Source: Siphonodentalium dalli (lineage: Eukaryota > Mollusca > Scaphopoda > Gadilida > Siphonodentaliidae). From it: a stretch of DNA of 64,000 nt. The notes under the pieces are model-generated. The model was not told the origin of the DNA and did not search any database. It saw only the letters and a list, made by a program, of their open reading frames with translations. Position numbers and translations under genes: made by a program. Below, piece by piece: positions 47,367-58,364 of the stretch (within the stretch, counting starts at the first letter, position 1; each line of letters opens with the position of its first letter). Location of the stretch: contig CP136069.1 of NCBI GenBank assembly GCA_032622095.1, forward strand, positions 4,450,976 through 4,514,975, given 5' to 3'.

Positions 47367-47584
47367 TTGTGGAGTTCTGCAGCTTTGTAGAGTTGTCTAT
47401 CTTTGTACCAAATGACCTTGTAAGGAATCAAGCTGCTGACATGGCAACTGAGCTTGGCTGTCTGATCAAAGTAGCCGTTGGTGAGCTCTGTCATGTGTAC
47501 ACTGGGAGCAGTTGGATCACGGGAGTTGATAGCGGTGTGACCCGCCCTCTCAAGTCTGTAGCCTTCATCGTCAATACCCTCAAC
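47367..47584 (-). CDS. HMCN1: hemicentin exon e5: linker end and first half of Ig1
   Basis: This exon encodes VEGIDDEGYRLERAGHTAIN, closing the linker, then the first half of Ig domain 1: the B-strand cysteine in AKLSCHVSS and the core tryptophan in VIWYKDRQLY. It is 218 nt, phase 0 in and phase 2 out, with donor AA|gtatgtctg and acceptor cgtacatttcag. The domain is completed by e6, so Ig1 is split by an intron in its middle, as are Ig2, Ig4 and Ig5. The downstream (lower-coordinate) intron carries family C and B elements. Confidence 0.88.
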
Positions 47585-47684
47585 CTGAAATGTACGAGAC
47601 ATATATAGAGTCATGGGTGTGGAATAAATAATGTAATGTAAATGTAACATTAGGCCAATATACAAAAATTGCTTGATTTACATC

Positions 47685-47990
47685 CCCTCTGGACCCAATT
47701 CACATCGCCTCCCGACCCTATTTACATCCCATCCCAACCCAATTTACATCGCCTCCTGACCCTATTTACATCCCCTCCTGACCTATTTACATTCCCTCCC
47801 AACCCTATTTACATCCCCTCCGACCCTATTTACATCCCCTCCCGACCCTATTTACATCCCCTCCAGACCCTATTTACATCCCCTCCCAACCCTATTTACA
47901 TCCCCTCCCGACCCTATTTACATCCCCTCCAGACCCTATTTACATCCCCTCCCAACCCTATTTACATCCCCTCCCGACCCTATTTTTAGA
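47685..47990. repeat. 22-bp minisatellite
   Basis: Unit ccctatttacatcccctccc followed by ga; about 14 units, starting 100 bp upstream of e5. Confidence 0.92.
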
Positions 47991-48118
47991 CCTATTTTTA
48001 GACCCATCCTCGGACCACTAGTTTGGCATAGTCAACTCCAAGCCATACAATATTTATATAATTTTGAAAAAAATTTCTGTTCAAGTTAATATTGTTATCA
48101 GTCCAATGAGAAGACATA

Positions 48119-48587
48119 GAGTAATGCCCTAAGTAATCGACTCCTTAACCACAGCAGAATTATGGGTGACTTTTCAGGCAGGATTTAGTCGGAAATATAG
48201 CTTGTTGCCATTCATCGGAAAGCTCTCCTCTGTGGTTAAGGAGTCGATTATTTAAAGCATTTCTGTAGGTGGGGGATACCAGCGTCAATGACTGCTTGTT
48301 TCCATCAAAATATGTTTGCTGGCTATGTGTTCTGTGATTCTTTCAGCTCCACAGCGTATCATATGCCCGAATCACCCCGGCTGGTGACCTCATAATAACT
48401 GGGACACAGCAGGTTGATGCCGGATCCTATAGATGTCTTGCTGAGAATGAGGCTGGGGCTGTTGAGGCCGAGGTCCAACTAGAAGAGCTTTCCGATGAAT
48501 GGCAACAAGCCATATTTCCGACTAAACGTTGAAAAGTTACCCATAATTCTGCTGTGGTTAAGGAGTCGATTACTTAGGGCATTACTG
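48119..48587 (+). mobile_element. family A element carrying a captured exon (e11)
   Basis: Outer ends GAGTAATGCCC and GGGCATTACTG, each next to TA. Inside lie a rearranged left arm (to about 48267), about 79 bp of the intron upstream of e11, 138 nt of exon e11, and a right arm. The exon runs on the plus strand, opposite to the gene. The upstream join 'catttctgtaggtgggg' is shared with the native e11 locus, showing that exon and MITE piece moved together. Confidence 0.9.
48347..48484 (+). pseudogene. HMCN1: inverted copy of hemicentin exon e11
   Basis: It is about 96% identical to e11 by eye: five changes, including ACCGAGGCC to ACCCCGGCT. It keeps the acceptor gattctttcag but ends at CTAGAAG, before the native donor, where the MITE arm begins. 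It translates as LHSVSYARITPAGDLIITG and so on without a stop, but it lies antisense within the host gene and cannot be spliced into it. Confidence 0.9.
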
Positions 48588-48692
48588 TATCATTTTTAAG
48601 TACTTTTTTAAATCCGCAAAATAAAGTCAGGTGTATAAAAATAATGCCTCTGCAAAGCAGAATCGGTCCATAGTGAAGTTATTGGTATTGTA

Positions 48693-48848
48693 CAGTAAAG
48701 CCCTAAATAATCAACTCCTTAACCATAGCAGAATTATGGGTAATTTTTCAGGATTTAGTCGGAAACATGGCTTGTTGCCATTCATCGGAGAGCCCTCAGT
48801 GAGAGCTTTCCGACAAATGGCAAAGAGCCATTATTTAGGGCATTACTG
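48693..48848. mobile_element. family A MITE, shortened
   Basis: Left arm CAGTAAAGCCC; the right arm is cut to a few words (gagagctttccgacaaatgg, ttatttagggcattactg). Confidence 0.8.
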
Positions 48849-48861
48849 TGACTGTTACATA

Positions 48862-49060
48862 CAGTAATGCCCTCAGTAATCGACCTCTTAACCAAAGCAG
48901 AATTATGGGTAACTTTTCAGGATTTAGTTGGAAATATGGCTTGTTGCCATTCGCCGAGAGCTTTCCGATGAATGGCAACAAGCCATATTTCCGACTAAAT
49001 CCTGAAAAGTTACCCATAATTCTGCTTTGGTTAAGAGGTCGATTACTGAGGGCATTACTG
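48862..49060. mobile_element. family A MITE abutting the e4 donor
   Basis: Complete foldback, ends CAGTAATGCCC and GGGCATTACTG, TA-flanked. Only 10 bp separate it from exon e4. Confidence 0.88.
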
Positions 49061-49070
49061 TAATACACAC

Positions 49071-49255
49071 CCTGACATAGAAGAATCCGTCTGGCGGAGT
49101 AAAATCATTGGTGTTGTAGATGGTTGGATAATCGGGATCTTGTGACAGCGAAAGGTTACTGATTGATGTCCCCTTCAAATCAACTATCTGTACGTTGGTG
49201 ATTCGACCTGGTTCATCTAATCCGTTCGTCCTGATCACAATTCTGCTTTGAATTC
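49071..49255 (-). CDS. HMCN1: hemicentin exon e4: linker domain, second half
   Basis: This exon encodes IQSRIVIRTNGLDEPGRITN through DFTPPDGFFYVR. It aligns in layout with the second beta-sandwich of the hemicentin linker, ending in the 'DFxPPxxxFxxxV' pattern. One sequon (NLS) is present. The acceptor is atatttcag. The donor reads AGG|gtgtgtatt, weaker than the gene's usual gtaagt. A family A MITE ends at 49060, only ten bases inside the intron, so part of the extended donor region lies next to transposon sequence. It enters in phase 1 and leaves in phase 0, joining e5 as ...FYVR-VEGIDDEGY. Confidence 0.87.
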
Positions 49256-49259
49256 CTGA

Positions 49260-49640
49260 AATATTGAAAAAAACTACATTCAAGCAAATACGTATGTGAG
49301 ACAGACAGTGCTCGCTCTGTAACACCTCGTGAAAATATCGCGAATGCTACGGGAATTGACGAGTTCTCATTTCAGACAATGTTTGCAGTACTTGTTTTTG
49401 TGGAGTACATGTGTGAATAATAAGTAAGTATCATGTTTTATTTAGAGATTAAGTCTTTTCTTCATGTTTGGTTGCATGTTTTAATTGTAATTATTTAATG
49501 TTTTCTGACCGCAAAAACGTTAAATCGATGGCTTTATTGACGAATGTTCTCGTTGTTTTGATTGTCAACGAACAATGGAAATATACGAACATATAATTTT
49601 TCTTCAATTAAATAAACGTAATATGGCCATGCGGTATATA
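49260..49640. other. intron, no feature seen
   Basis: AT-rich intron after the e4 acceptor. Nothing recognised. Confidence 0.45.
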
Positions 49641-49802
49641 CACAGAACGACACGATGTGTAAATGGGTTTGTCAATACGGCACGAGTGCTGTCGCGTAAG
49701 GATAGAACGAGAGGCGCTTGCGCCTCGAGTTCTATCCTTCCGCGACAGCACGAGTGCCGTATCGACAAACCCATTTACACATCGTGTCGTTCTGTGTTTA
49801 TT
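49641..49802. repeat. long perfect hairpin in an interspersed element
   Basis: Inverted arms of about 75 bp: cagaacgacacgatgtgtaa to ggatagaac facing gttctatcc to ttacacatcgtgtcgttctg, around the loop gaggcgcttgcgcctc, itself a palindrome. Nearly mismatch-free, which suggests a recent insertion. Confidence 0.9.
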
Positions 49803-50045
49803 ACACGCTTCGCATCCTAGAATCCGTGCATTAAAAATACAGGATTAGAAGGTTTATTAAGGCTCATACAGGGCGTGTTTGTCATGTGTGATGATTCTTT
49901 TATTTAAATAGTTCCAGTTTCGTGGTTGAGGCGAACGTCATGTACGTCATTTTACGTCAACGAGATGCGTATGGAACGTACGTTGCATACGGATTTGTGA
50001 ATATGGAACGGCAATAACACTGTACTTCTAGGAACAAGCGTGTAA
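49803..50045. mobile_element. unexpanded relative of the 1-2532 element
   Basis: Shares in order gtttatt.aggc.catacagg, catgtgtgatgat, gtttcgtggtt, gtacgtcattttacgtcaac, gtatggaacgtac, gaatatggaac and aacactgt with 1270-2275, but has only one or two 'gtatggaac' words where the left copies carry about 65. Confidence 0.82.
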
Positions 50046-50164
50046 TAAAAATTATGTACTCCTAGGGTTTCTTAATAGTTGTAAAATGAACATGATTTGA
50101 TATTCAAGGAATCCGTTTTGAATCATTTTTGCAAAATAATCTTTAAAACTTAAAGGTACTCAAG

Positions 50165-50530
50165 GTCCTCTGCAGAATGAGGTCCCCAGAGGGTGAATTT
50201 AGTGATGTTATCCCTCATAGCAGGATAGCATCACTAAATTCACCCTCTGGGGACCTCATTCTGCTTAGGCCTCAACTGCTATGGGAGATATACATGTAGA
50301 CTCAGACTGAAATTCCCAAAAGATGAATATTGTGATGTACACCCATTTGGAACCTTGATTATGCAATGTGTCGTCTGCCAATTTGGGGATATAGAGACAC
50401 TAAACTAAAAAAGAAATAGAATCTACGTGAAGAAGTTTCCATAGAAATTTGATAATAAAGAAACTTTCCATAGAAGATGAGGCCTCAGTAGAATGAGGTC
50501 ACCAGAGGGTGAATTTTAGTGATGCTAAAA
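50165..50530. mobile_element. family B MITE, extended form
   Basis: A clean core (50183-50262) with loop ccctcatagcagg, then the inner words gatatagagacactaaacta and a second core half ending at 50525. Confidence 0.84.
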
Positions 50531-50644
50531 GTCTGTCAAACAACTATCAACAACAATTACATGCAACGAAAGTGTCAATGACACTGTAGCTCACCTTACT
50601 GAGCCATCAATAGAATGATAAAGAAGAACGAAATTAAAAAAGTT

Positions 50645-50815
50645 TTAGTAAAGGGATTGTATTATGTAAAGGGATTGTATTATGTAAAGGGATTGTATTA
50701 TGTAAAGGGATTGTATTATGTAAAGGGATTGTATTATGTAAAGGGATTGTATTATGTAAAGGGATTGTATTATGTAAAGGGATTGTATTATGTAAAGGGA
50801 TTGTATTATGTAAAT
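50645..50815. repeat. 18-bp minisatellite, 9.5 units
   Basis: Perfect unit aaagggattgtattatgt (GLYYVK repeats in one frame). Confidence 0.95.
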
Positions 50816-50839
50816 GAATTATTTTTATTTCAAACATTT

Positions 50840-52330
50840 CTCCAATAAATGTGGGCTGCAGCGTGTGCCGATGGATTCAAATGTGAAATCCATGATGGCT
50901 GCAGGGGGTCATGTTTTTTAATGAATTTCGGAAAAATTGGACAGCTCCCATCTAGATGTTACCCCACAGAACAAAATGAAGTTTGGATGAAGAATGAGGG
51001 ATGTGGCATGTAGGGAGTGCTGAAGGATTTAGACATGAAAAGAGTAAAATCCAAGTTATCCAAGATGGCCACTGGCCACCCCGAAGATCCTTATGATGTT
51101 TCATGACGATCGGATGAGGGATGTGGCCTATAGGTTGTGCCAAAGGATTTAGTCATGCAAAGAATAAAATCCAAGATGGCCGCAGTCCTCCCAGACCCCT
51201 GGCCCATATTGATATGCCCACTGAGGAACTCATTCTGCTTAGGCCTCATCTTCTGGAAATTATCTATTGTCTCAATATAACATTGACTTCTGTTCAGTTT
51301 CTATATCCGCTAATTTGCAGAAGAGGTACCCAATGGGGAAACATCACCAACTTCAACTGGGGAACTTCAATCTCACCCCAGAGCAGTTGAATCAGAAGAT
51401 GAGGCCTAAGCAGAATGAGGTCGCCAGAGGGTGAATTTTATTATTCTAGCCCGCCATGCAGGATAGCATCACTAAATTCACCCTCTAGGGACCTCATACT
51501 GCATGGCAGACACACTATTTTGAGTGACAAGAATATGACTGAAAGTCGTTCCTATTCACACTAAGTGGGGTCAGTGTTAGGATGTGAAAATCTCTTTCGG
51601 AATATAGTTTCCGAACACTCTCTGGGTTACTATTTCAGTTGTGGTATGGTATGAAAACTTTTTCATTTCATGCTTTTATGGTGTTCCCATTATTATAACT
51701 AACAATATATTTTCCAGGCATTCTTTTTGCATGTCTGACCATTGTTCAAATTTGATAACTCCCATCTAGAGGTGATGGGCCGATGGATTAAAATTAGAAA
51801 TCCAAGATGGCTGCTGGTCGCCGTGTTTTAAAATAAAATTTGGTCAAAATAAGAGACTCTGATCTAGAGGTCACCCTGAAGATCCAAATGAAGTTTGGTG
51901 ATGACTGGATGACGAACGTGGTCTGTAGGGTGCCAAATGATTTAGTCATATAAAGAGTAAATTCCAAGATGGCCACTGGTGGCCATGTTTTTCAACAAAT
52001 TTCGGTCAAAAATAGGAGGCTCCTATCTAGAGGTCACCCCGAAGATCCATATGAAGTTTGGTGATGATCGGATGAGGGATGTGGTCTGTAGGATGTGCCA
52101 AAAGAATTAGTCATAAAAAGAGTAAATTCCATGATAGTGCTGGTTGCCATGTTTTTCAACAAATTTCGGTCAAAAGAGGAGGCCATGATAGTCATCAAAA
52201 TTCGATACCTCCCATCTATAGGTCACCCTGAAGCTACATATAAAGTTTGGTGAAGATCGGATGAGGGATGCGGCCTGTAGGAAATTGTTGATGCACAGGC
52301 GTATGCACGGATGACAGATGCCAACCCATG
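50840..52330. repeat. degenerate 'ccaagatggcc' repeats, about 150-160 bp
   Basis: The phrase group aaatccaagatggccgc, atgtttttcaacaaatttcgg, ggtcaccccgaagatcc, gatcggatgagggatgtggc recurs about five times with variable spacing. A family B MITE interrupts at 51195-51525. Confidence 0.78.
51195..51525. mobile_element. family B MITE within degenerate repeats
   Basis: Core at 51420-51495 (gtcgccagagggtgaatttt against aaattcaccctctagggacc); its left half matches 43270-43480 closely. Confidence 0.8.
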
Positions 52331-52359
52331 GCAATAGCTCAAACTTTATTATGTAAAGT

Positions 52360-54030
52360 TGAGCTAATAAAAGGCCGTCTGGCCACAGTGTCCCCTGAAA
52401 AAGTGGCTTCATTGGGGGCATCAGCTTTTCTGAAAAAAATAACAAGGACCCTAAATCAGAAGCAACCAGACAACAAGAGCTATGCTGGGCGTGCAAAATA
52501 CGTCCTCTCTTGGGTCGGCGGAAACTGGTAAAAAAGAGGCATAACTCTGGTAAAAATTGGCGGACGGAACTCAAATTTGAACTTGACCTGTGTTTTGGTG
52601 GGAGAAACTAATATACCAAATTATCATTGAATCCGATAAGCTCTAGTAAAGTTATCATCCGGACAACAAATTTCAGGGATTTTCTAAGTGAAATTACGTC
52701 AAATAAGGGGCATAACTCCGGTGAAAATTGGCGGACAGAACCCAAATTCGAACTTGAGCTGTCTTTTCTCCTAATAAACCCACATACCAAATTTGATTGA
52801 AATCGGTTAACTCTAACTAAAGTTATCATCCGGACAACAAATTTCAGGGATTTTCTAAGTCAAATTACGTCAAAAAAGGGGCCATAACTCTCGCAAAAAT
52901 AATCGGATTAAAACGAAATTCGGACTTGAGCTGTATTTCGATATATGTAATCCACGGGTTTTGCGTATAAACATTCCAAAATCGAGTTATCATCCGGAAA
53001 CCAAAAAACATAAGAAAAACTGAATTTTGACGCCCGGACGGACGGACGGACAGACCAATACTATAATACGGCCGTTTTTTCAAACGGGCGTATAAAAATG
53101 GGTGGATCGTACCCATATTCGAACTTGATCTGTATTTCGTTATCATGCGGAAACCAGAAATTGACAGGATTCTAAGTTGTAAAAGGGCCATAACTCTCAC
53201 AAAAATGGGCAGAGCAAACCCATATTCGAACCTGATAAACTATCATACTAAATTTGATTCAGATATGATCACACAAACTAAAGTTTTATCATCCGGAAAC
53301 CAGAAATTGACAGGATTCTAAGTCAAAAAAGGCCCATAAATAACTCTAGCAAAAATGGGCAGATTGTACCCATATTCGAACCCCTGTATTTCGAGCTGAT
53401 AAACGCACATTCCAAATTTGGTTAAGATATGATAACACAAACTGAAGTTATCATCCGGAAACCAGAAATTGACAGGATTCCAAGTCGAAAAAGGGCCACA
53501 ACTCTCGCAAAAATGGGCGCAGAACAACCCATATTCGAATTTAACCTGTATATAGGGCTGATAAACTCACATACCAAATTTGGTTCAGATATGATCACAC
53601 AAACTGAAGTTATCATCCGGAAACCAGAAATTGACAGGATTCCAAGTCGAAAAAGGGCCACAACTCTCGCAAAAATTGGCGCAGAACAACCCATATTCGA
53701 ATTTAACCTGTATATAGGGCTGATAAACTCACATACCAAATTTGGTTCAGATATGATCACACAAACTGAAGTTATCATCCGGAAACCAGAAAAATACAAG
53801 ATTCTAAGTAAAAAAAGGGCCATAACTCTCGCAAAAATGGGCGGAGCAAACCCATATTCCAACTTGACCTTTATTTTGGTCTGATAAACTCACCTATGAA
53901 ATTTGCTTTAGATCTAATACCCGAAACTAAAGTTATCATCCGGAAACCATTTCCGGACGCACACATGCATGCACGGACGGCGGGCAGACGGACACCGGCT
54001 ATTTTAATAGTCCCCCGGAAAAAAAAATTC
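52360..54030. repeat. degenerate 'ataactctcgcaaaaatggg' repeat, about 160 bp unit
   Basis: Around ten units containing gggccataactctcgcaaaa, cccatattcgaacttgacct and gttatcatccggaaaccaga. Two adjacent units (about 53425-53780) are nearly identical at 162 bp and so stay open for about 150 codons; I take that as a repeat effect. A fragment recurs at 57566-57650. Confidence 0.82.
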
Positions 54031-54451
54031 GGGGGACAAAAAGGAGGATATGAGAATACATACACTCGTCAGTTAGCCGGGGGGACTAGTGCACATTTTT
54101 GCTCAAAAAGTGGGGTACTGGGCTTACTCATGAGGTGCTATTGGTGTTATTCCATGACAAAATATATTCCCTTGTCACCACATCTAATTTGTTAGTTTTA
54201 ACTAGCAATCTGATTGGCTACAACACCCCGTTTAATCACCATGTCCCCCTTGACAGCAGGGTATAAGAGAACATGTGCCAAACATCGGGGGTATATGAGC
54301 ACGTGAAAACATCGGGGGTATATGAATGACCCTTGAACTGGTAGTTTCCGCTAATCATGGCGTTGCTCTCGCATGCCGAATTTGATGTCACCTGCATGAC
54401 GCCGAATCCTTAGGTCGACTACTGAATCATTCTATGAAAACCACACTTAAA
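54031..54451. other. intron, no feature seen
   Basis: Contains a short repeat, acatcgggggtatatgag, twice at 54282-54325. Nothing else recognised. Confidence 0.5.
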
Positions 54452-54671
54452 TTAACCTTTTCAGTGCCAAGTCCGATTTTTTTATCAACCCATATTTCCT
54501 TGATCATTTTTCACATTTATTGATTATAATAAGGTGATACATTGATGGAAATTTAAGAGCTCTTAAAGCTCTTTCCATCAATGTATCACATTATTATAAT
54601 CAATAAATTTGAAAAATGATCAGGGAAATATGGGTTGATACAAAAATTGGACTTGGCACTGAAAGGGTTAA
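54452..54671. mobile_element. family D MITE, short perfect form
   Basis: TTAA plus CCTTTTCAGTGCCAAGTCC at the left and GGACTTGGCACTGAAAGGG plus TTAA at the right. A 212-bp foldback with few mismatches and no shared hairpin. Confidence 0.86.
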
Positions 54672-54785
54672 GGCATGGGGTGCATGGAGAGTTAATACCT
54701 GGATGTCTCTTTTTGAACCCCTCGGCTCCAACTCGGGGGTTCAAAATTGATATCCAGGTATTAAATCTCCATGTGCACCCGATGT
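54672..54785. repeat. hairpin adjoining the family D MITE
   Basis: gtgcatggagagttaatacc faces ggtattaaatctccatgtgc, and gaacccctcgg faces ctcgggggttc. About 100 bp. Confidence 0.8.
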
Positions 54786-54846
54786 TGCCGAAGATAACTA
54801 ATAATATCATACTTTTTTTATATTTTAGGAGCAAAAGAATACATAC

Positions 54847-55083
54847 CACTAATAGGCCGATTGTTCAAATCAGTTCCATTAACTCCTGGTTTCCGTGTGA
54901 ACTCGGTTGAGAAATCCACTGAACTAAGGCCAGTAACTCTAACGGTGTGTGGTCCTTTACTTTTAACGAGAAGCCTCCAGAGACCTGGCGCGGGTTCTTT
55001 AACGTTGACGATCAAACCGTTCTCCAGTTCCAGAAGCTTCTTGATTTTATCATTACGATTTGAGTTCGGGTCGTGTCTGTTTC
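54847..55083 (-). CDS. HMCN1: hemicentin exon e3: linker domain
   Basis: This 237-nt exon continues the linker: it opens NRHDPNSNRNDKIKKLLELE, then carries GLIVNVKEPAPGLWRLLV, then HTVRVTGLSSVDFSTEF and TRKPGVNGTDLNNRPISG. The 'VNVKEPxxGxW' and 'VRxTGLSxxDF' motifs are the clearest hemicentin signature in the window. One N-glycosylation sequon (NGT) is present. The acceptor is cttttctcag, the donor G|gtatgt, phase 1 in and out. The N-terminal part is polar and probably a loop, longer than I expect from vertebrate proteins; that comparison is from memory and approximate. Confidence 0.9.
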
Positions 55084-55114
55084 CTGAGAAAAGAAAATGG
55101 TCGAGGTTAGAGTC

Positions 55115-55615
55115 ACTTAGAGTCTCTTTTCAAAAGACGATGATAATCGATGTATGTCTCTAGAAGTGTCCACTAAATTTCATTTCTACAATGATGCGGC
55201 ATTCCAATCATGACATAATAAACCATTTCCAAATATGGAGTGGATTCCTGGCATAGGAAATGTTTGTGAGAATCATGGTATTTAGAAAAAGTTATAAATA
55301 CAACAAGATGGGAAAGAATAATCAGTCAAAAATATCATTGACTGATAAAAACTCGAAGATGATGTGTCCTATATTGCGATGGATAAAATGAGTTATCACC
55401 TGTATTCAGTTTTCCAAGAATAGTTGAGTCTGACAATGCGTGGGAAACTTGTCAATGCGTCATTGACCTCAGATCTGTGAAGTGATCCGTTATGCCAATG
55501 AAATCACATGCGTGCTTCTCCACTCTCCAATGAAATGGATGGAATCCCATCAATTCAGTAACTGATTATGAATGAGATTTCCAGAGACACATAAATATTG
55601 TAAAATTTGACCAGC
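55115..55615. repeat. 500-bp dispersed repeat, copy 1
   Basis: Matches 63155-63665 along its length (for example ttcatttctacaatgatgcg, aatatggagtgga, gatctgtgaagtgatc, atcccatcaattcagtaact), with perhaps one difference in ten. It fills most of the e2-e3 intron. Confidence 0.88.
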
Positions 55616-55693
55616 ATCTGCCTGTTCGTCTGTCCATCGGGGTCACGACGTAAGCGCGAAAACTCTAACGTTAAACTGTAATCTGGTTATTAC

Positions 55694-55865
55694 CTGCTGG
55701 ATCTACGAGATGAACTCTAGGGTTTCTTCCGCTGATGGATACTGTGAACTGTTTAAGTTTTGTGTCCACCGGAAGCAGGAATGTTTGTTCTCGATCGTCG
55801 TTAGAATCCACAGCCAACAGGTTCACCTTCTTAGCCTGCACAGCTTCTCTAACGAACTCTAAAAC
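55694..55865 (-). CDS. HMCN1: hemicentin exon e2: VWA end and start of linker domain
   Basis: This 172-nt exon encodes VLEFVREAVQAKKVNLL through HLVDPAG. The first part is the final VWA helix (the 'VxEAVQAxKV' pattern typical of hemicentins) and the second is a beta-rich segment (KQFTVSISGRNPRVHLVDP) opening the linker between VWA and the Ig domains. The acceptor is ctgaaaacag and the donor G|gtaataacc; it enters in phase 0 and leaves in phase 1, matching e3. The upstream intron to e1 is 3.3 kb and holds MITE families A, B and D. No truncation is seen. Confidence 0.88.
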
Positions 55866-56291
55866 CTGTTTTCAGGGAGTAAAATATAAAGTATAGTATG
55901 TACATACATGTATACATCTACAAAAAAAACCTCACCAAACTGAACCCTCTATAAACCGAATCCCTCTCCATACTGAACAACTTGTCTGGTCCCGAATTCA
56001 CCCAAGTGCATTTTAATTAAAAATTACCTCTGTAAACTGGAAACTCTCTATTCAAAACATCAGACGGCTTTTCTATTCCATAAGTGAACGTATACATTAA
56101 TTTTTACCTCCAAAATCCAAACACGGAAATCGACACAAACCGAATGCATGTGCTGTAGATTTGACATACTTGATGCCGAGCTCTTATTGGCTTCGGTGAA
56201 AACTGGGGATCCTTTGTAAGTTTAAATCTCTGGTCTACATTAAACTCTGAGCGGTCGTGTTTGTGATGGCTCATTCATTGTGACAGGTTGG
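55866..56291. other. intron, no feature seen
   Basis: Single-copy looking intron upstream of e2. No exon. Confidence 0.45.
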
Positions 56292-56691
56292 TTAACCCTT
56301 TACCCAACAAACCGGCCAAAACCGGCCAAATAAAGCTTCAACAGCCTAAAATATCTTCGGTCTGTCTCAATAGAACCATACAAATATGGATATCATTGGA
56401 ACCGGCTCATTGACCACATTGTGATAGTTACAGTTATGCCCTGTGCCAATGCATTCTCTTATATATGCGAGTCGACCATAGATCGCCTCGCATATATAAG
56501 AGAATGCACTGGCCTAAAAAAAAACTTTTTTTAACACTTTTTACCATTTTTTCTTACATTCTTTAACAATTTTATAATTTTTAATGTGTTAAGCCAATGC
56601 ATTCTCTTATATATGCGAGGCGACCTATGGTCGACTCGCATATATAAGAGAATGCATTGGCACAGGGCCCTTCTGTTGGGTAAAGGGTTAA
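56292..56691. mobile_element. family D MITE, long form
   Basis: TTAA plus CCCTTTACCCAACA at the left and TGTTGGGTAAAGGG plus TTAA at the right, with two shared hairpins inside. Nearly identical to 20224-20622 and to 61811-62210 inverted. Confidence 0.9.
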
Positions 56692-57730
56692 CCTTGTATC
56701 GGTGACAATACACTGCCTTCGTGTACTTTTAGCATGCTTCATTATGGTGTTTAGTTTGGACAGTGGTCGTAAAAATACGAGTCCATGCACCTCAGAGAGT
56801 TTATAGTGTCAGTGCTCTTTTCTCTGTGAAGTCACCATTGTTCACTGAATGTGTGAAATTATCTAATCCGACACCTGCTGTTATAATCCGGTTCAAAGCA
56901 TTTGCCGAACAAAGACCACTAATTAAAGTGTTGCGCAAATACAACAGTAGCAAACTACAATACATGTGCAACAATAATATTGTCTGCGACATTTTCGTAT
57001 CACTGTAAAATGTATCATTTCCTTGTATACATGTATTATGTCTTAATATACCATGTTTTTAATTCTTATTATAACATGTTTTATCTATATTATTTATATT
57101 TTATTCAATACTTTTTAAAATAAAGTTAAAGACCAACCAAAATCAGAAAATAAACTACCTTTTTATTTGTTTAAATGTGATTTATTTGTTGCCAAATAAG
57201 GTTATAAAATGTTTATTTCACATTAACATTTTCGTGAATATATTTAATGATATTTTGAAAGAAATAGCTATCTTATTGTTTACTTTTGTGATCAGTCACT
57301 TCACAAAGTAATCTCCCTTTGGTTCATGGCATCATCATGTGACCCACAGTCATGACAGAGGGAAGACGTTATGAATCTAGGTGTATATATTTTGGAATAA
57401 TGAGTATAAAATACGATTTAAAAAAAATCAAATTCACGTTCCACACAAAATGTCAAACCAACTTGCATTCATACTCCATGGAACGCAAGCAAATCAACAT
57501 CGCAGTGATCAACGTTTTGATTGAATGCGCAGTGATTGACGTTTTGACATTGTCATTTGATAAGTGAAGTTATCATCCGGAAACCAAAACTGCTAACAGA
57601 CAGACGGACAGACCAAACACATAATATGGCAGTTTTTCAAACGGGTGTATAAAATGTCAAAATTTAACAGACTGCAACCATGATAATTTTTCCTATATTT
57701 GCCTGCAACAAAAATAAATGGCCGATCAAT
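56692..57730. other. intron, mostly unclassified
   Basis: No exon seen. A tail like that of the 52.4-54 kb repeats (atcatccggaaaccaaaact, then gacagacggacagacc) is at 57573-57625. Confidence 0.5.
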
Positions 57731-57734
57731 GGTT

Positions 57735-58045
57735 CCATGATGGTGAATATTGTGAACTACATCAATTGGGCACATTGATTATGAAATGTATCATCAGCCA
57801 ATTTGGGAATATAGAGAGACTAAACTAAAAAAGAAAAAGAAAGTTCGGGAAATAAGTTTCTAGAAACTTAAACACTTGTTAATTTGATAATAAAGAAACT
57901 TTCCAGAGACAATGAGGCCTAAGCAGAATGCGGTCCCCAGAGGGTGAATTTAGTGATGCTAGCCCACTATGTGGGGTAGCGTCATAAAATTCACCCTATG
58001 GGGACCTCAGTCCGCAAATGTCATGCATGCACCTTTTTCTCAGGC
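57735..58045. mobile_element. family B MITE, extended form
   Basis: Inner words at 57740-57900 and a core at 57930-58010 (gtccccagagggtgaattta against aaattcaccctatggggacc). Confidence 0.82.
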
Positions 58046-58116
58046 TTGACCGTAATCGTAACTATGGATACGGCAAAATGATAACTGATAGCAAGAATGC
58101 AAAATCTAGTGATGTA

Positions 58117-58330
58117 CAGTAATGCCCTAAATAACCGACTCCTTAACCACAGCAGAATTATGGGTAATTTTTCAGGATTTAGTCGGAAATATGGCTTGTT
58201 GCCATTCATCAGAAAGCTCTCAGTGAAAACTTTCCGATGAATGGCAACAAGCCATATTTCCGTCTAAATCCTGAAAAATTACCCATAATTATGCTGTGGT
58301 TTAAGGAGTTGATTATTTAGAGTATTACTG
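58117..58330. mobile_element. family A MITE, complete
   Basis: Foldback with ends CAGTAATGCCC and GAGTATTACTG, TA-flanked. Confidence 0.87.
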
Positions 58331-58364
58331 TAGTATCTTATTCGTAATTCTTATCAGTTCACTG

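Noticed and set aside
48347-48484. An additional Ig exon on the plus strand
   Set aside because: It is a truncated copy of e11 in a transposon-like unit, lacks a donor, and no partner exons exist on the plus strand.
53429-53884. 151-codon plus-strand frame with internal repeats
   Set aside because: It coincides with near-identical 162-bp repeat units; neighbouring diverged units are closed and there is no domain.
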